NCBI RefSeq assembly: GCF_002246015.1
Contig: NZ_NOLJ01000004.1
Span: forward strand, 269,010-333,009
Origin: Nostoc sp. 'Peltigera membranacea cyanobiont' 210A
Lineage (GTDB): Bacteria > Cyanobacteriota > Cyanobacteriia > Cyanobacteriales > Nostocaceae
DNA length: 64,000 nt
Direction: 5' to 3'
In this document: positions 28,025-36,894 of the stretch, piece after piece
Position numbering within the stretch: the first letter of the stretch is position 1
How the letters are laid out: every line of letters begins with the position of its first letter
Notes under the pieces: generated by a model
What the model was told of the DNA's origin: nothing
The model's input: only the letters and a program-made list of their open reading frames with translations
Database searches by the model: none
Position numbers and translations under genes: made by a program

Positions 28025-28522
28025 TCAGTTTCGGGTATTTTTTTGAGGTTTAATCTTGGCAATTGGCTTGAGGCAATACCCTAAATCATTTAACTTGACA
28101 CGAATTGTTTCCGAAGTTGGTAATTCTTCATTATTATAACCAAATTTATCAATTAATTGCTGTCTCACTTCAGCAGCAGAAAGACGTGTATACAGTCTTT
28201 GGCTTTTACAACTTGGGTCTATTTGGCTTTGTAGATCGACAATTTTTTTGATATCTTCTAAAAGATTTGGCAGTTTTACTTCTGCTTTATAACGCCCTCT
28301 ACTTCGATAATTATCCACGCAAGTGATATTAGTAGTTAGTTCTTTAATTCCTTTACTAATAGTTACACGATTCCATCCTAACTCTCGCTCCGCTAGAGAC
28401 TGTCCCCCATGTCCTAATGCCACAACTGTTTGTGCTATAAATTTACGTTTGTCCGCACCTTTTAATTGCTGTGCGGTTTCCTTCAACAACTTTTTCAATG
28501 AATCCGTTAATTGTATTGACAC
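28025..28522 (-). pseudogene. ISAzo13-family transposase, N-terminal remnant
   Basis: The 165 codons match the N-terminal DNA-binding part of ISAzo13-type transposases: ERELGWNRVTISKGIKEL, CVDNYRSRGR, LPNLLEDIKKIVD, RLYTRLSAAEVRQQLIDKFGY and SETIRVKLNDLGY. The frame breaks at a run of seven A: in frame it ends QKNTRN, while the shifted frame reads KKIPETEF, which continues the family consensus for a few codons before a stop. The DDE catalytic domain is absent. No full IS ends were identified. It marks past mobility beside the tetrapyrrole cluster. Confidence 0.82.
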
Positions 28523-28601
28523 CTCTATCTACCCAAAAATCAAATCATCATTAAATTTACTACAAAAAGGCGAGTATCAACGGCAATCTCTCCCACCTTA
28601 G

Positions 28602-28620
28602 TATAATGATTATCATTATT
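28602..28620. promoter_or_regulatory. Fur-box-like palindrome
   Basis: ATAATGAT-T-ATCATTAT is a perfect 8-1-8 palindrome that differs from the Fur consensus GATAATGATAATCATTATC only at the centre and the two outer bases. It lies about 160 bp upstream of the ribbon-helix-helix/di-iron enzyme operon and 80 bp upstream of the divergent transposase remnant. Iron-responsive control of the operon is inferred. Confidence 0.65.
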
Positions 28621-28782
28621 GTATTGGTATATTTTATTTTCTGGAAATTTCTTAAAATGCGTGCAGTGTTGTCACTACTAAATAACTTTTTTCTTAACTT
28701 CACTAGTCTTTACTGGTGAAAATTTTTAGAAAACTTACCCTAGATCACAAAGGACTTTTGAACTTTCGTTTTTGTAACCTGG

Positions 28783-29130
28783 ATGTATAAGGAGGAGCAA
28801 GAGGCATATACGGTGATTAAAGGTAGTATGCCGAAAGCGCTTAAGTTTCGGTTTAAAGCGCTCTGTGCACAATATGGATTAAAGATGAGTGAAGTCTTGG
28901 AAGTATTAATCAGCGAATGGGTAAAGGCTGATGGCCCAACTTCTTCTTTCATGACTAACACCTTAGATGAAGACCGAGACAATATCACGCATATCAAGGC
29001 ATACATTCCCTCCTCCCTGAAGATACAATTTAAAGTTCTTTGTGCCCAAAGAGAGGTTATGCAACGCTTTATCCTCCACAACCTTATTCGTGAATGGGTA
29101 GAAAGAACCCATGAAAGAAACTTGCCATGA
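28783..29130 (+). CDS. Tandem ribbon-helix-helix-like DNA-binding protein
   Basis: A 115-residue protein made of two similar units: residues 12-48 (IKGSMPKALKFRFKALCAQ...LISEWVK) and 70-107 (IKAYIPSSLKIQFKVLCAQ...LIREWVE). Each has the short beta strand then two helices of a ribbon-helix-helix fold, so one chain may form the DNA-binding unit that two CopG-like chains normally make. The ATG has no clear ribosome site; GTG at 28813, eight bases after AGAGG, is an alternative start. Its stop overlaps the next start (ATGA), so it is translationally coupled with the di-iron enzyme and may regulate it. Confidence 0.7.
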   Translation: MYKEEQEAYTVIKGSMPKALKFRFKALCAQYGLKMSEVLEVLISEWVKADGPTSSFMTNTLDEDRDNITHIKAYIPSSLKIQFKVLCAQREVMQRFILHNLIREWVERTHERNLP

Positions 29131-29960
29131 ATCTATTATTCCGTTCAACTAACATCGACAAACCTAACAAAAGTAGCCAATTAAGTCTAAAGAGTAGTAA
29201 TCCCTTTATCCAACTGATATTTAACAGGGACACTATATCTGAGACTCGCAAGCTTCTGGATAGAGCTATAGTATCTGCTGCCAAAGATACATTACCAAAC
29301 TGCAAGCCACCTGCCTTAACTCCCTCCCATTGGATCTGGCAACTTGCCGCTTCCTACCATTTAACTCACCATACTGCGCTATTAATGGAAGAAGCATCTG
29401 GGCGCTTTGCTGGATTGGGACGCTGGAGTTTAGCACAGTGGGCAGCACAGAAAGCTCGTGAAGAACAAGGTCACGATCGCCTCGCTTTGCTTGATATTCA
29501 GTCGATGGGATATGAGGCGGAAGCTGTAGTCAAAGCACTCCTCCCTCCGACTGCTATGGCTTTGCTGAGTTACTTCACTCAGAGCGTACAAGCAGCAGAT
29601 CCAATTGGTTGCGTTGGGTATTGCTATACAATGGAACGTCTAGCAATGAATATCAAAGCAGAGCATATCCAACAGGTGGAAGCGATACTACCACCTAATA
29701 CCTATGCTACTCGCTGCCTGCGAATGCACAGTTGTTTAGGTAGTGACGTAAAGCATGTGGATGAGACAGTTAAAATAGTGGCAGCACTAAGTTCAGAGGA
29801 GCGCACTAACATAACTGTCGCCTGCTATGAAACTGCACTGTTGTACTTCAGCTCGCTTAAGGAGAAGTATATATCAGAAGTGGAATTACAGCAGGTCTTG
29901 AATCAGTTGAAGTTAGATCCTTGTAGTACGAATAATTCTCTTCCTCAATACATTTGCTAG
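29127..29960 (+). CDS. Haem-oxygenase-like di-iron oxidase/oxygenase (HDO superfamily)
   Basis: A 277-residue all-helical protein. The ligand pattern of haem-oxygenase-like di-iron enzymes is visible: Glu88/Glu89 in MEEASGRF, Glu113-x2-His116 in REEQGHDRL, Glu170 in YTMERLA, and His210 in SDVKHVDET. These match the order seen in UndA, BesC and SznF-like enzymes, which use O2 for oxidative C-C cleavage, N-oxygenation or desaturation. The start overlaps the upstream regulator gene by four bases, and an unknown 122-codon gene follows 18 bp later. The substrate is unknown. A Fur-like site upstream suggests iron control. Confidence 0.78.
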   Translation: MNLLFRSTNIDKPNKSSQLSLKSSNPFIQLIFNRDTISETRKLLDRAIVSAAKDTLPNCKPPALTPSHWIWQLAASYHLTHHTALLMEEASGRFAGLGRWSLAQWAAQKAREEQGHDRLALLDIQSMGYEAEAVVKALLPPTAMALLSYFTQSVQAADPIGCVGYCYTMERLAMNIKAEHIQQVEAILPPNTYATRCLRMHSCLGSDVKHVDETVKIVAALSSEERTNITVACYETALLYFSSLKEKYISEVELQQVLNQLKLDPCSTNNSLPQYIC

Positions 29961-29978
29961 TGCAGAGAGCGCTGAACA

Positions 29979-30347
29979 ATGATTAATTTGTTGGCGTTGC
30001 AGAGAAAGCGGGATGGTTTAGCAAATTATAAAATCTCTCCGTCTGCTTCCCCTGTACAAGAACTGCCTAAGAACAGCTTGCTACAATTCATCCACTTGTT
30101 GTGGAACGCCAATTTGTTTAACCAATTCTTAATCACATACTTGAAACAACCTGAGGAAAATACAATGAACGTCGCAATCACAAACATTGGGCAGCAACTT
30201 TTTGGTTGGAAATCTTTTAGATACTTCTTGAAGCACAACTTCGAGACTTGGTTTCAAGTTTTTAATGACGACGAAATTGAACTAGAAGACTTTTTGAAAG
30301 ATCAATTCGACCAAGGACTATTTTTTAATATTCCTTCCTCTTTCTAA
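29979..30347 (+). CDS. Hypothetical protein downstream of HDO enzyme
   Basis: A 122-residue soluble protein that I do not recognise. The N-terminal 50 residues are basic and mixed; the C-terminal 70 (from MNVAITNIGQQLFGWKSFRYFLKHNF) are aromatic-rich and end in an acidic segment (NDDEIELEDFLKDQFDQG). A GAGAG sequence precedes the ATG, and the gene follows the di-iron enzyme by 18 bp on the same strand, so it is likely its third operon member. An internal ATG at codon 53 could give a 70-residue product. It might be a partner protein or a substrate-like peptide; nothing in the sequence settles this. Confidence 0.55.
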   Translation: MINLLALQRKRDGLANYKISPSASPVQELPKNSLLQFIHLLWNANLFNQFLITYLKQPEENTMNVAITNIGQQLFGWKSFRYFLKHNFETWFQVFNDDEIELEDFLKDQFDQGLFFNIPSSF

Positions 30348-30436
30348 GCTCTCGTGAGAGGTTAAGATAAAGCGCATTTTGTCAATCAGTCAAAATACTC
30401 TCTAAGCCTCAGTAGCGCGAAAATAGCGATCGCTTT

Positions 30437-30455
30437 GGCGCGGGCACTCCGCGCC
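30437..30455. repeat. GC-rich hairpin GGCGCGG-N5-CCGCGCC
   Basis: Perfect 7-bp arms with a 5-base loop, next to a HIP1 octamer, about 90 bp after the hypothetical gene. It is a common cyanobacterial interspersed hairpin and may end the di-iron operon, though no T-run follows. The rest of 30348-30682 is AT-rich without a gene. Confidence 0.45.
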
Positions 30456-30682
30456 ATCACTCAATTATTGAAGCAAATAATATATAAGTTTTTCATCTTA
30501 TTTGGGACTTTATCTAATTTAAGATAATCACCTAAATAATTACTAGATGTTAACGTAATATTTACAGCTTTTTAACCTCTCTTTATACAACCATAGCTAT
30601 ATTGCGATTGGTAAGTTTTACTGAATTTCTGTAACTTTAACAGAAACAATTGTAGTTTGTTTAAACAAATAAATAGTAACAA

Positions 30683-31528
30683 ATGAAGAAGTCTGATTTT
30701 CTCAGGGCTATTCTAACTATTGCTGTACCAACAGCAATATCTTTCACTCTGCTTAATTATCTACAAAAGCCACTAACAGCCCAAACCTCAAGCGTTCATC
30801 TAAGAATGGGCAATCCTAGTAATGCTGACAGTAGTTACAGTAATCTTTTGTTGAGCAAATCTCAATACGCAGTTTCTTACAATTGCTATAGAGGGACACC
30901 AAATTGGGTAAGTTGGCAGCTAAACACATCATGGCTAGGAAGCGCACCTCGCCAAGATGATTTTCGTGCAGATACTACATTACCTTCAAGCTGCTACCGA
31001 GTCACTTCTTCCGATTACACTGGTAGCGGTTTTGATAGGGGACACATGACTGCTTCAGCAGATAGGACAAATACAGTTACCAATAACTCTGCTACTTTTT
31101 TAATGACGAATATAATTCCTCAATCACCTGATAATAATCAGGGGCCTTGGGCTGCACTAGAAAACTATTCTAGAGACTTAGTAAACCAGGGGAAAGAACT
31201 CTATATTATTTCGGGTTCCTATGGCACTGGTGGAACTGGGTCGAATGGAACAAAAAACACAATTGCTAATGGTAACGTTACAGTTCCGACCAGAACATGG
31301 AAGGTTATTGTAGTATTAAATTCACCAAATTCTGATGCTAGCAGCGTTACTACTAACACAAGAGTAATTGCAGTGAATATGCCTAATTCGCAGGGAATTA
31401 GAAATAATAGCTGGACAAACTACAGAGTTAGTGTTGATTCCATTGAAACAAACACTGGTTACAATTTGCTCTCTAATGTTTCTTCGTCTGTTCAAAGTGT
31501 AATTGAGTCTAGAGTTGACAATTTGTAA
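30683..31528 (+). CDS. nucA: Secreted non-specific DNA/RNA endonuclease NucA
   Basis: A 281-residue sugar-nonspecific nuclease close in length to Anabaena NucA. An N-terminal hydrophobic signal segment (ILTIAVPTAISFTLLNYL) directs export. The catalytic motif is D118-R-G-H121 in GFDRGHMTASADRT, with His as the general base, and the metal-binding Asn follows in FLMTNIIPQSPDNNQGPWAALE. It degrades DNA and RNA with Mn/Mg. Its inhibitor gene nuiA lies 240 bp downstream in the opposite orientation, with a terminator and a MITE-like element between. Confidence 0.93.
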   Translation: MKKSDFLRAILTIAVPTAISFTLLNYLQKPLTAQTSSVHLRMGNPSNADSSYSNLLLSKSQYAVSYNCYRGTPNWVSWQLNTSWLGSAPRQDDFRADTTLPSSCYRVTSSDYTGSGFDRGHMTASADRTNTVTNNSATFLMTNIIPQSPDNNQGPWAALENYSRDLVNQGKELYIISGSYGTGGTGSNGTKNTIANGNVTVPTRTWKVIVVLNSPNSDASSVTTNTRVIAVNMPNSQGIRNNSWTNYRVSVDSIETNTGYNLLSNVSSSVQSVIESRVDNL

Positions 31529-31554
31529 GGATACTTACTTCACTTAAAACTTAA

Positions 31555-31581
31555 AGCCTGTCTGTAAATTATAGACAGGCT
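31555..31581 (+). terminator. Stem-loop after nucA
   Basis: AGCCTGTCT and AGACAGGCT form a perfect 9-bp stem with a 9-base loop 26 bp after the nucA stop. The following GGTGTTTGATT is only modestly T-rich, so efficiency is uncertain. Confidence 0.6.
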
Positions 31582-31596
31582 GGTGTTTGATTACTT

Positions 31597-31771
31597 AGAG
31601 GATGTTTGAAAAGTCATGATTGATGTGCCAAATATTTTTTACCCCACCCTAACCCTCCCCTTATAAAGGGGAGGGAACCGGATTTTTCTTGTTTCCCCCC
31701 TTTATAAGGGGGGACTAAGGGGGGTAACAACGTAATTAAAATCACAGCCAACCACTTTTCAAACATCCTCT
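31597..31771. mobile_element. MITE-like element with AGAGGATGTTTGAAAAGT ends
   Basis: Exact 18-bp terminal inverted repeats AGAGGATGTTTGAAAAGT / ACTTTTCAAACATCCTCT bound 175 bp. The interior holds palindromes CCCTCCCCTTATAAAGGGGAGGG and CCCCCCTTTATAAGGGGGG; the latter with its ACCGG flank recurs at about 47872-47915. It encodes nothing. Its right end supplies the first base of the nuiA stop codon. Confidence 0.72.
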
Positions 31772-32172
31772 TAGGTTTCTACAACTTTTGTCGAAATTCC
31801 GCCTAAATCTTTATCTGGAGTCTGACCAACAATATAGACATCAATACTTATCGTACCTATGCGATAAACCTTGATATTAGTGAGGCGATCTCTTAGTGTT
31901 TTGACAAGTGATTTAAACTTTAGCACGTTTTGTTGTTGTATTTCATCGTGCCATTCTTTTTCTTGGGCACAGTTCCGAAAAAAATAATCTAGTTCTACTT
32001 CTTCAACTGATGTTTCTTGAGGATGTCCTGTTAACTGGAGAAGTTTTTGAGCGGTCATTGGTTCTTGCGCTTGATTAGACCACAAAAAAGCTTCAAAAGG
32101 ATATTCTGATTCACTTATCATTAACAAACCATCGGAGGCTTGTTTAAGTTTTTCCGTAATCTCGTTAGTCAT
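31771..32172 (-). CDS. nuiA: Nuclease A inhibitor NuiA
   Basis: A 133-residue acidic cytosolic inhibitor of NucA. It matches the Anabaena NuiA pattern: LKQASDGLLMISESEYPFEAFLW at the start, LLQLTGHPQ, a central acidic LDYFF region, VYRIGTISIDVYIVGQTP, and the C-terminal GISTKVVET whose threonine/glutamate end enters the nuclease active site. It protects the cell from unsecreted nuclease. It is convergent with nucA. The stop codon is formed at the end of a MITE-like element, but the C-terminus is the normal one, so the protein is intact. Confidence 0.92.
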   Translation of the reverse strand: MTNEITEKLKQASDGLLMISESEYPFEAFLWSNQAQEPMTAQKLLQLTGHPQETSVEEVELDYFFRNCAQEKEWHDEIQQQNVLKFKSLVKTLRDRLTNIKVYRIGTISIDVYIVGQTPDKDLGGISTKVVET

Positions 32173-32698
32173 AAAATTTATTTATGGTTATGAGCATTGA
32201 TTTTTGAGTTTGCCAATCAGAGAATTAAGATTAATTTGGGTAGGCCAACCTTGAGGAAGATTTGCAGAATTATATCCTCTGTCTTTCAATCCTTATTTGC
32301 AATTAGATAACTGGTTAAAGTAGCAAAATAAAAGCATACCTTGATTTAGTAATGAGTGCGATCGCTAGATATGATTTTCAAAATGCTTTAATGCGACTAC
32401 TTTGTTTTACAAACAGCTTGACGGCTAAAAAAAGTCGAGTTTTCACTCCTGTTTTGTATTACTAATCACATATTTTTTAGCAAATATTATGTATGCAATC
32501 GGATTGTTTCGCTTGCCAGCAGAAAAACCCGTCTTCTGAAATGCCTTGGTAAATCAGATTTATTTGCTACTTTTGATGATACATTGCTCACTTAGTCAAA
32601 AAAAATTAATCCAGATGATAAATATTATTCTATATACCCTATAATTCTCATAATCACGGTATCCATGTAGAAATACCGTAGATTTAGGGGTGATTCTG
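32173..32698. other. Gene-free spacer upstream of sbpA-like gene
   Basis: A 526-bp AT-rich stretch between the divergent nuiA and the binding-protein gene. A hairpin CGGTAT-N10-ATACCG at 32657-32678 lies just before the latter's ribosome site (AGGGG) and could be an operator or attenuator. I see no gene or RNA here. Confidence 0.4.
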
Positions 32699-33856
32699 AT
32701 GAGCAAGTCGCAACAACTGACACAATTAAGTAAATTCCTGAGTGAGGAGATGCAGGCTTATGCCATGAAAGCCTTGCGGACTATACAACTATCGTATCAA
32801 CACGCAATTAGAAGTTGGTTGAATGGCCGCAGTATCCAAAGCTTTGTAAGTCTGTTTTTAATAAGTATTTTTTTGAGTATAGCAGTTGCCTCCTGTTCTG
32901 GAAGCAGTTCAGCTAGCAAAAATGATGTTAAGTTAAAACTCGTTTCATTCTCTGTCACCAAAGCTGCACATGATCAGATAATTCCCAAATTTATCGAAAA
33001 GTGGAAGCAAGAACACAACCAAAATGTCACATTTGAGCAAAGTTATGGTGGTTCTGGCGCTCAAGCAGCTGCTGTGATTGACGGTTCGCAAGAAGCAGAT
33101 ATAGTACACTTGGCGCTTCCCCTTGATGTCAGCAAAATTCAGCAAGCAGGTTTGATCAAATCAGGTTGGGAAACCAAAGCACCGAGAAGTGGTATCGTTA
33201 GTAGATCGGTTGCTGCGATCGTTACTCGCGAAGGCAACCCGAAAGGCATTCAGACTTGGGCAGACTTGGCAAAAGATGGCGTGAAAGTGATTGCCGCTAA
33301 CCCAAAAACTTCTGGTATTGCTATCTGGGAATTCTTGGCTTTCTGGGGTTCGGTAACTCTAACAGGTGGTGATGAAGCAACAGCGCTAGATTATGTCACC
33401 AAAGTTTATAAGAATACCCCGACTCTAACGAAAGATGCCCGTGAGGCTAGCGATTTATTCTTCCAAAAAGGTGAGGGAGATGTCTTAATCAACTACGAAA
33501 ATGAGGTGATTTTGGCGGGGAAAAATGGGACTAAGTTACCTTATGTTGTCCCCCAAGTCAATATTTCTATTGACAATCCTGTAGCGATAGTTGATAAAAA
33601 CGTCGATAAACACGCTACAAGAGAAGTTGCACAAGCATTTGTTGATTTTCTTTACTCCACAGAAGCTCAACGGGAATTTGCTAAATTACAATATCGTCCT
33701 GTTAACCCCAGCGTTACCCAAGAAGTAGCATCACAACATCCGCCAATTAAAACTTTATTCACATCTCAAGATTTAGGTGGTTGGGATATTATTCAGAGCA
33801 AGTTTTTTGGAGATGGGGCAATCTTTGACAAAATTCAAGCTGCGAACAAAGCATGA
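32699..33856 (+). CDS. sbpA: Sulfate/thiosulfate-type ABC substrate-binding lipoprotein
   Basis: A 385-residue periplasmic binding protein. After a basic N-terminus there is a signal with a lipobox-like cysteine (SIAVASCSGSS), then the sulfate-binding fold: VSFSVTKAAHDQIIPKFIEKW, QSYGGSGAQAAAVIDG and ADIVHLALPLDV. The start at 32699 has AGGGG eight bases upstream; a GTG three codons earlier is possible. The long pre-signal N-terminus is unusual, and a start further in cannot be excluded. No cysTWA permease genes are beside it; instead a pst phosphate system follows within 90 bp. Confidence 0.85.
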   Translation: MSKSQQLTQLSKFLSEEMQAYAMKALRTIQLSYQHAIRSWLNGRSIQSFVSLFLISIFLSIAVASCSGSSSASKNDVKLKLVSFSVTKAAHDQIIPKFIEKWKQEHNQNVTFEQSYGGSGAQAAAVIDGSQEADIVHLALPLDVSKIQQAGLIKSGWETKAPRSGIVSRSVAAIVTREGNPKGIQTWADLAKDGVKVIAANPKTSGIAIWEFLAFWGSVTLTGGDEATALDYVTKVYKNTPTLTKDAREASDLFFQKGEGDVLINYENEVILAGKNGTKLPYVVPQVNISIDNPVAIVDKNVDKHATREVAQAFVDFLYSTEAQREFAKLQYRPVNPSVTQEVASQHPPIKTLFTSQDLGGWDIIQSKFFGDGAIFDKIQAANKA

Positions 33857-33943
33857 TAAAAGAGATATCATGCTGGATTCTCTACATTTTGCCGCTAGCC
33901 AAGCATAAGTAATTCTCAGCCACTTTATCTCAATGGATAATTT

Positions 33944-34945
33944 ATGAGCTTTTGTAACCGATTTCAAAATAGCTTTTTCTTAACATCTTTAATGCTTCTT
34001 GCAAGCAGTATCACTGCTTGTAACAGCGGACAAGAATTGAAAAGTCAAGTAAGTATTGATGGTGCTGCTGTAGGTTTTCCTGTTTCTTTAGCAGTTGCAG
34101 AAGAATACGGTAGAGGAAAACCTGAAGCTAAAGTTAGTGTTGCCTCAAGCGGTACTGGTGGTGGTTTCAGTAAATTTTGTAATGGCGATATTGATATAGC
34201 TGGTGCTTCTCGTACCATTAGAGATGAAGAAATCAAAAAATGTAAAAGTAAGAATATTGAATTTATCGAGTTACCTGTAGCTTTAGATGGTATAGCTGTA
34301 ATTGCTAACCGTAAAAATAACTTTGCCAAATGTCTAACTATTAAGGAACTGGGCAAAATTTGGGGCGCGAAATCAGACGGCAAAATCCTGACTTGGAATC
34401 AAGTTAATCCCAAATTCCCTAACGAAAAACTGAAGCTGTATGCTCCAGCTTCTGATACTGGAACCTTTGATTATATGACTCAAGCTGTTACTGGTAAAGC
34501 CAAGAATGGCCGTACAGATTACACCCCTAGTCACAATCAAAATCTCCTAGTACAAGGTGTGTCAGGTGATGTATCAGCCTTGGGTTATGTTGGGATATCT
34601 TACTACATTCAAAATCAAGATAAACTCAATCTAGTTGCTGTAGAAAGTCCTACAGGAAAGTGTGAAAAGCCAGTTCCTGTAGATAATGTCATCAAAAATA
34701 TCTACACACCTTTGTCTCGTCCTCTGTTCCTCTATGTCAGTAAAAAATCCTTAGATACCAAGCCAGCAGTTAAAGAATTTGTAGATTTTTATCTAGAAAA
34801 TTCTTGGAAGTGGGTAGATAGCGTTGGTTATGTGGCACTACCTGATAAAGCTTATGTCAAAGTCAAGCAAAAATTTGCTACTGGTGAAACGGGGACAAAA
34901 TTCAAAAAAGCAAAACCAGGTGAACCAATCACTAACTTTATTTAA
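33944..34945 (+). CDS. pstS: Phosphate ABC transporter substrate-binding protein
   Basis: A 333-residue PstS/SphX-type lipoprotein with lipobox LLASSITAC at the end of its signal. The ligand loops are SIDGAAVGFPV, VASSGTGGGFSKFCNGDIDIAGASR and YAPASDTGTFDYM. It delivers phosphate to PstCA. The first gene of a pstS-pstC-pstA-pstB set on the plus strand. No clear Pho-box direct repeat was found in the short space upstream. Confidence 0.93.
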   Translation: MSFCNRFQNSFFLTSLMLLASSITACNSGQELKSQVSIDGAAVGFPVSLAVAEEYGRGKPEAKVSVASSGTGGGFSKFCNGDIDIAGASRTIRDEEIKKCKSKNIEFIELPVALDGIAVIANRKNNFAKCLTIKELGKIWGAKSDGKILTWNQVNPKFPNEKLKLYAPASDTGTFDYMTQAVTGKAKNGRTDYTPSHNQNLLVQGVSGDVSALGYVGISYYIQNQDKLNLVAVESPTGKCEKPVPVDNVIKNIYTPLSRPLFLYVSKKSLDTKPAVKEFVDFYLENSWKWVDSVGYVALPDKAYVKVKQKFATGETGTKFKKAKPGEPITNFI

Positions 34946-34995
34946 ATAAAGTTTCGGCTCTTGTAGTCTGGATGTAGTTAAAAAATTAACTGTTT

Positions 34996-35937
34996 ATGCA
35001 AAATCTCAATTCTCAAGACGATCCTTATCTACTATCCAGACAGTCACTGGATAAAAATCCATCGGAAGATATATCTGAAAAGATTGTTGCAGTAATTTTA
35101 TTCGCTTGTGCTTTAGTTTCGGTTTTAACTACTTTTGGGATTGTCGTAATTATCTTTCAAGAGACATTTGGTTTTTTCCAAGAAGTTTCCTTTGCTCAAT
35201 TCTTTCTTGATACTAAATGGACTCCTTTATTTGCAGATAGACATTTTGGCGTTTGGCCCTTGATCAATGGCACTTTTTTAACAACAGCTATTGCGATGGC
35301 AGTTGCTATTCCTTTGGGGTTATCTTCTGCTATTTATTTAAGTGAGTATGCTCAACCCAAAGTAGCAGCAGTTTTACGTCCAGCAGTGGAACTTTTAGCG
35401 GGAATACCAACAGTAGTATATGGTTACTTTGCGCTATTGTTTGTCACACCGTTGCTACGAAATTTTATCCCTCTGGAAATATTCAACGCTTTGAGTGCAG
35501 GATTAATGATGGGAGTAATGATTACTCCTACTGTTGGTTCTATCAGCTTAGATGCTATTAAAGCAGTTCCCCGCTCTTTACGAGAAGGATCTTATGCTTT
35601 AGGTATCACGAAACTGGAAACCATTTTTAAAGTAGTTCTACCAGCCGCGCTTTCAGGAATCATCGCCTCAATTATATTGGGTATTTCTCGCGCTGTGGGT
35701 GAAACAATGACTGTTCTAATCGCCGCCGGACTACAGCCAAAGCTGACTGTTAATTTTGCGGAATCAATAGAAACAATGACAGCTTACATGGCACAAATTT
35801 CTGGAGGAGATAGTCCACGTGGTAGTCTCAATTTCAAAACCTTATATGCTGTAGGTGCTGTTCTGTTTATCATCACCCTAGCTTTGAATATTGTGAGTTA
35901 CTGGATTGCAAATCGCTTTAAAGAAAAATACGATTAA
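34996..35937 (+). CDS. pstC: Phosphate ABC transporter permease PstC
   Basis: A 313-residue inner-membrane permease with six predicted helices. The cytoplasmic EAA-type loop ([37 protein letters not shown]) that contacts PstB is clear. The [21 protein letters not shown] segment is typical of PstC. It lies 50 bp after pstS and 5 bp before pstA, so it belongs to one operon. Confidence 0.94.
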   Translation: MQNLNSQDDPYLLSRQSLDKNPSEDISEKIVAVILFACALVSVLTTFGIVVIIFQETFGFFQEVSFAQFFLDTKWTPLFADRHFGVWPLINGTFLTTAIAMAVAIPLGLSSAIYLSEYAQPKVAAVLRPAVELLAGIPTVVYGYFALLFVTPLLRNFIPLEIFNALSAGLMMGVMITPTVGSISLDAIKAVPRSLREGSYALGITKLETIFKVVLPAALSGIIASIILGISRAVGETMTVLIAAGLQPKLTVNFAESIETMTAYMAQISGGDSPRGSLNFKTLYAVGAVLFIITLALNIVSYWIANRFKEKYD

Positions 35938-35942
35938 TAAGT

Positions 35943-36842
35943 ATGGCTACAAGTTATCAACCAGATAGTTCTCTAGATTCTACGGTAGAATTTACCGATA
36001 ATGTTGAAAGTAGAGAGACATTAGGAAAAGTATTTGAAGTAATTTTTTTGTTAGGATTACTGATTGGTTTATTTATCCTAGCATTGCTACTTTTTGATAT
36101 TTTTAAAGACGGATTAGGTAGATTTTTATCACCTGGCTTTTTGACCGAAACTCCTTCTCGTTTTGCTGACCAAGGTGGGATTCGACCTGCAATTATCAGC
36201 AGCGTTCTTTTGGGAACTGTTGTGATTTTGGTTACTGTTCCTATTGGTGTCGGAGCAGCTTTATATCTAGAAGAGTATGCACCGAAAGCTTGGTGGACAG
36301 CTATTATTGAGATTAATATCAGTAATCTCGCGGGTGTACCTTCTATTGTTTATGGATTGCTGGGTTTAGGAGTTTTCAATTATCTGCTTGGGTTTGGCCC
36401 CGCTTTGATTTCTGGTGCATTGACTTTATCTTTGTTGTCTTTGCCAGTGATTATTGTCACCTCTAGAGAAGCAATTCGCGCCGTCCCAGATTCCCTGAGA
36501 AATGCCTCTTATGGATTAGGTGTAACCAAATGGCGAACTATCAGTAGTCATGTCATACCTTATGCTATTCCTGGTATTTTGACAGGAGTGATTATCTCTG
36601 TATCCCGTGCCATTGGTGATGCAGCCTCTCTAATTGTTGTCGGTGCTGTGGGTTTTCTCACCTTTGACCCTGGTTTGTTCCAGAGATTTATGGCATTACC
36701 CATTCAAATTTACAGTTACATCACTCGTCCTGAACCGGGTTTTGCTGGTGCAGCAGCAGCGACAATTATTGCGTTGTTGCTCTTGATTTTAGCTTTAAAT
36801 GGTGTTGCAATTTATATCCGACAACGCTTCTCAATACGTTAG
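35943..36842 (+). CDS. pstA: Phosphate ABC transporter permease PstA
   Basis: A 299-residue permease, partner of PstC. Typical are LAGVPSIVYGLLGLGVFNYLLG and the EAA loop REAIRAVPDSLRNASYGLGVTKWRTISSHVIPYAIPGI. It begins five bases after the pstC stop and is followed 52 bp later by pstB. Confidence 0.94.
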   Translation: MATSYQPDSSLDSTVEFTDNVESRETLGKVFEVIFLLGLLIGLFILALLLFDIFKDGLGRFLSPGFLTETPSRFADQGGIRPAIISSVLLGTVVILVTVPIGVGAALYLEEYAPKAWWTAIIEINISNLAGVPSIVYGLLGLGVFNYLLGFGPALISGALTLSLLSLPVIIVTSREAIRAVPDSLRNASYGLGVTKWRTISSHVIPYAIPGILTGVIISVSRAIGDAASLIVVGAVGFLTFDPGLFQRFMALPIQIYSYITRPEPGFAGAAAATIIALLLLILALNGVAIYIRQRFSIR

Positions 36843-36894
36843 GTAATTAAATATCTAATTAGATACATTCACAGATATTTGGAGATACGCTTTC

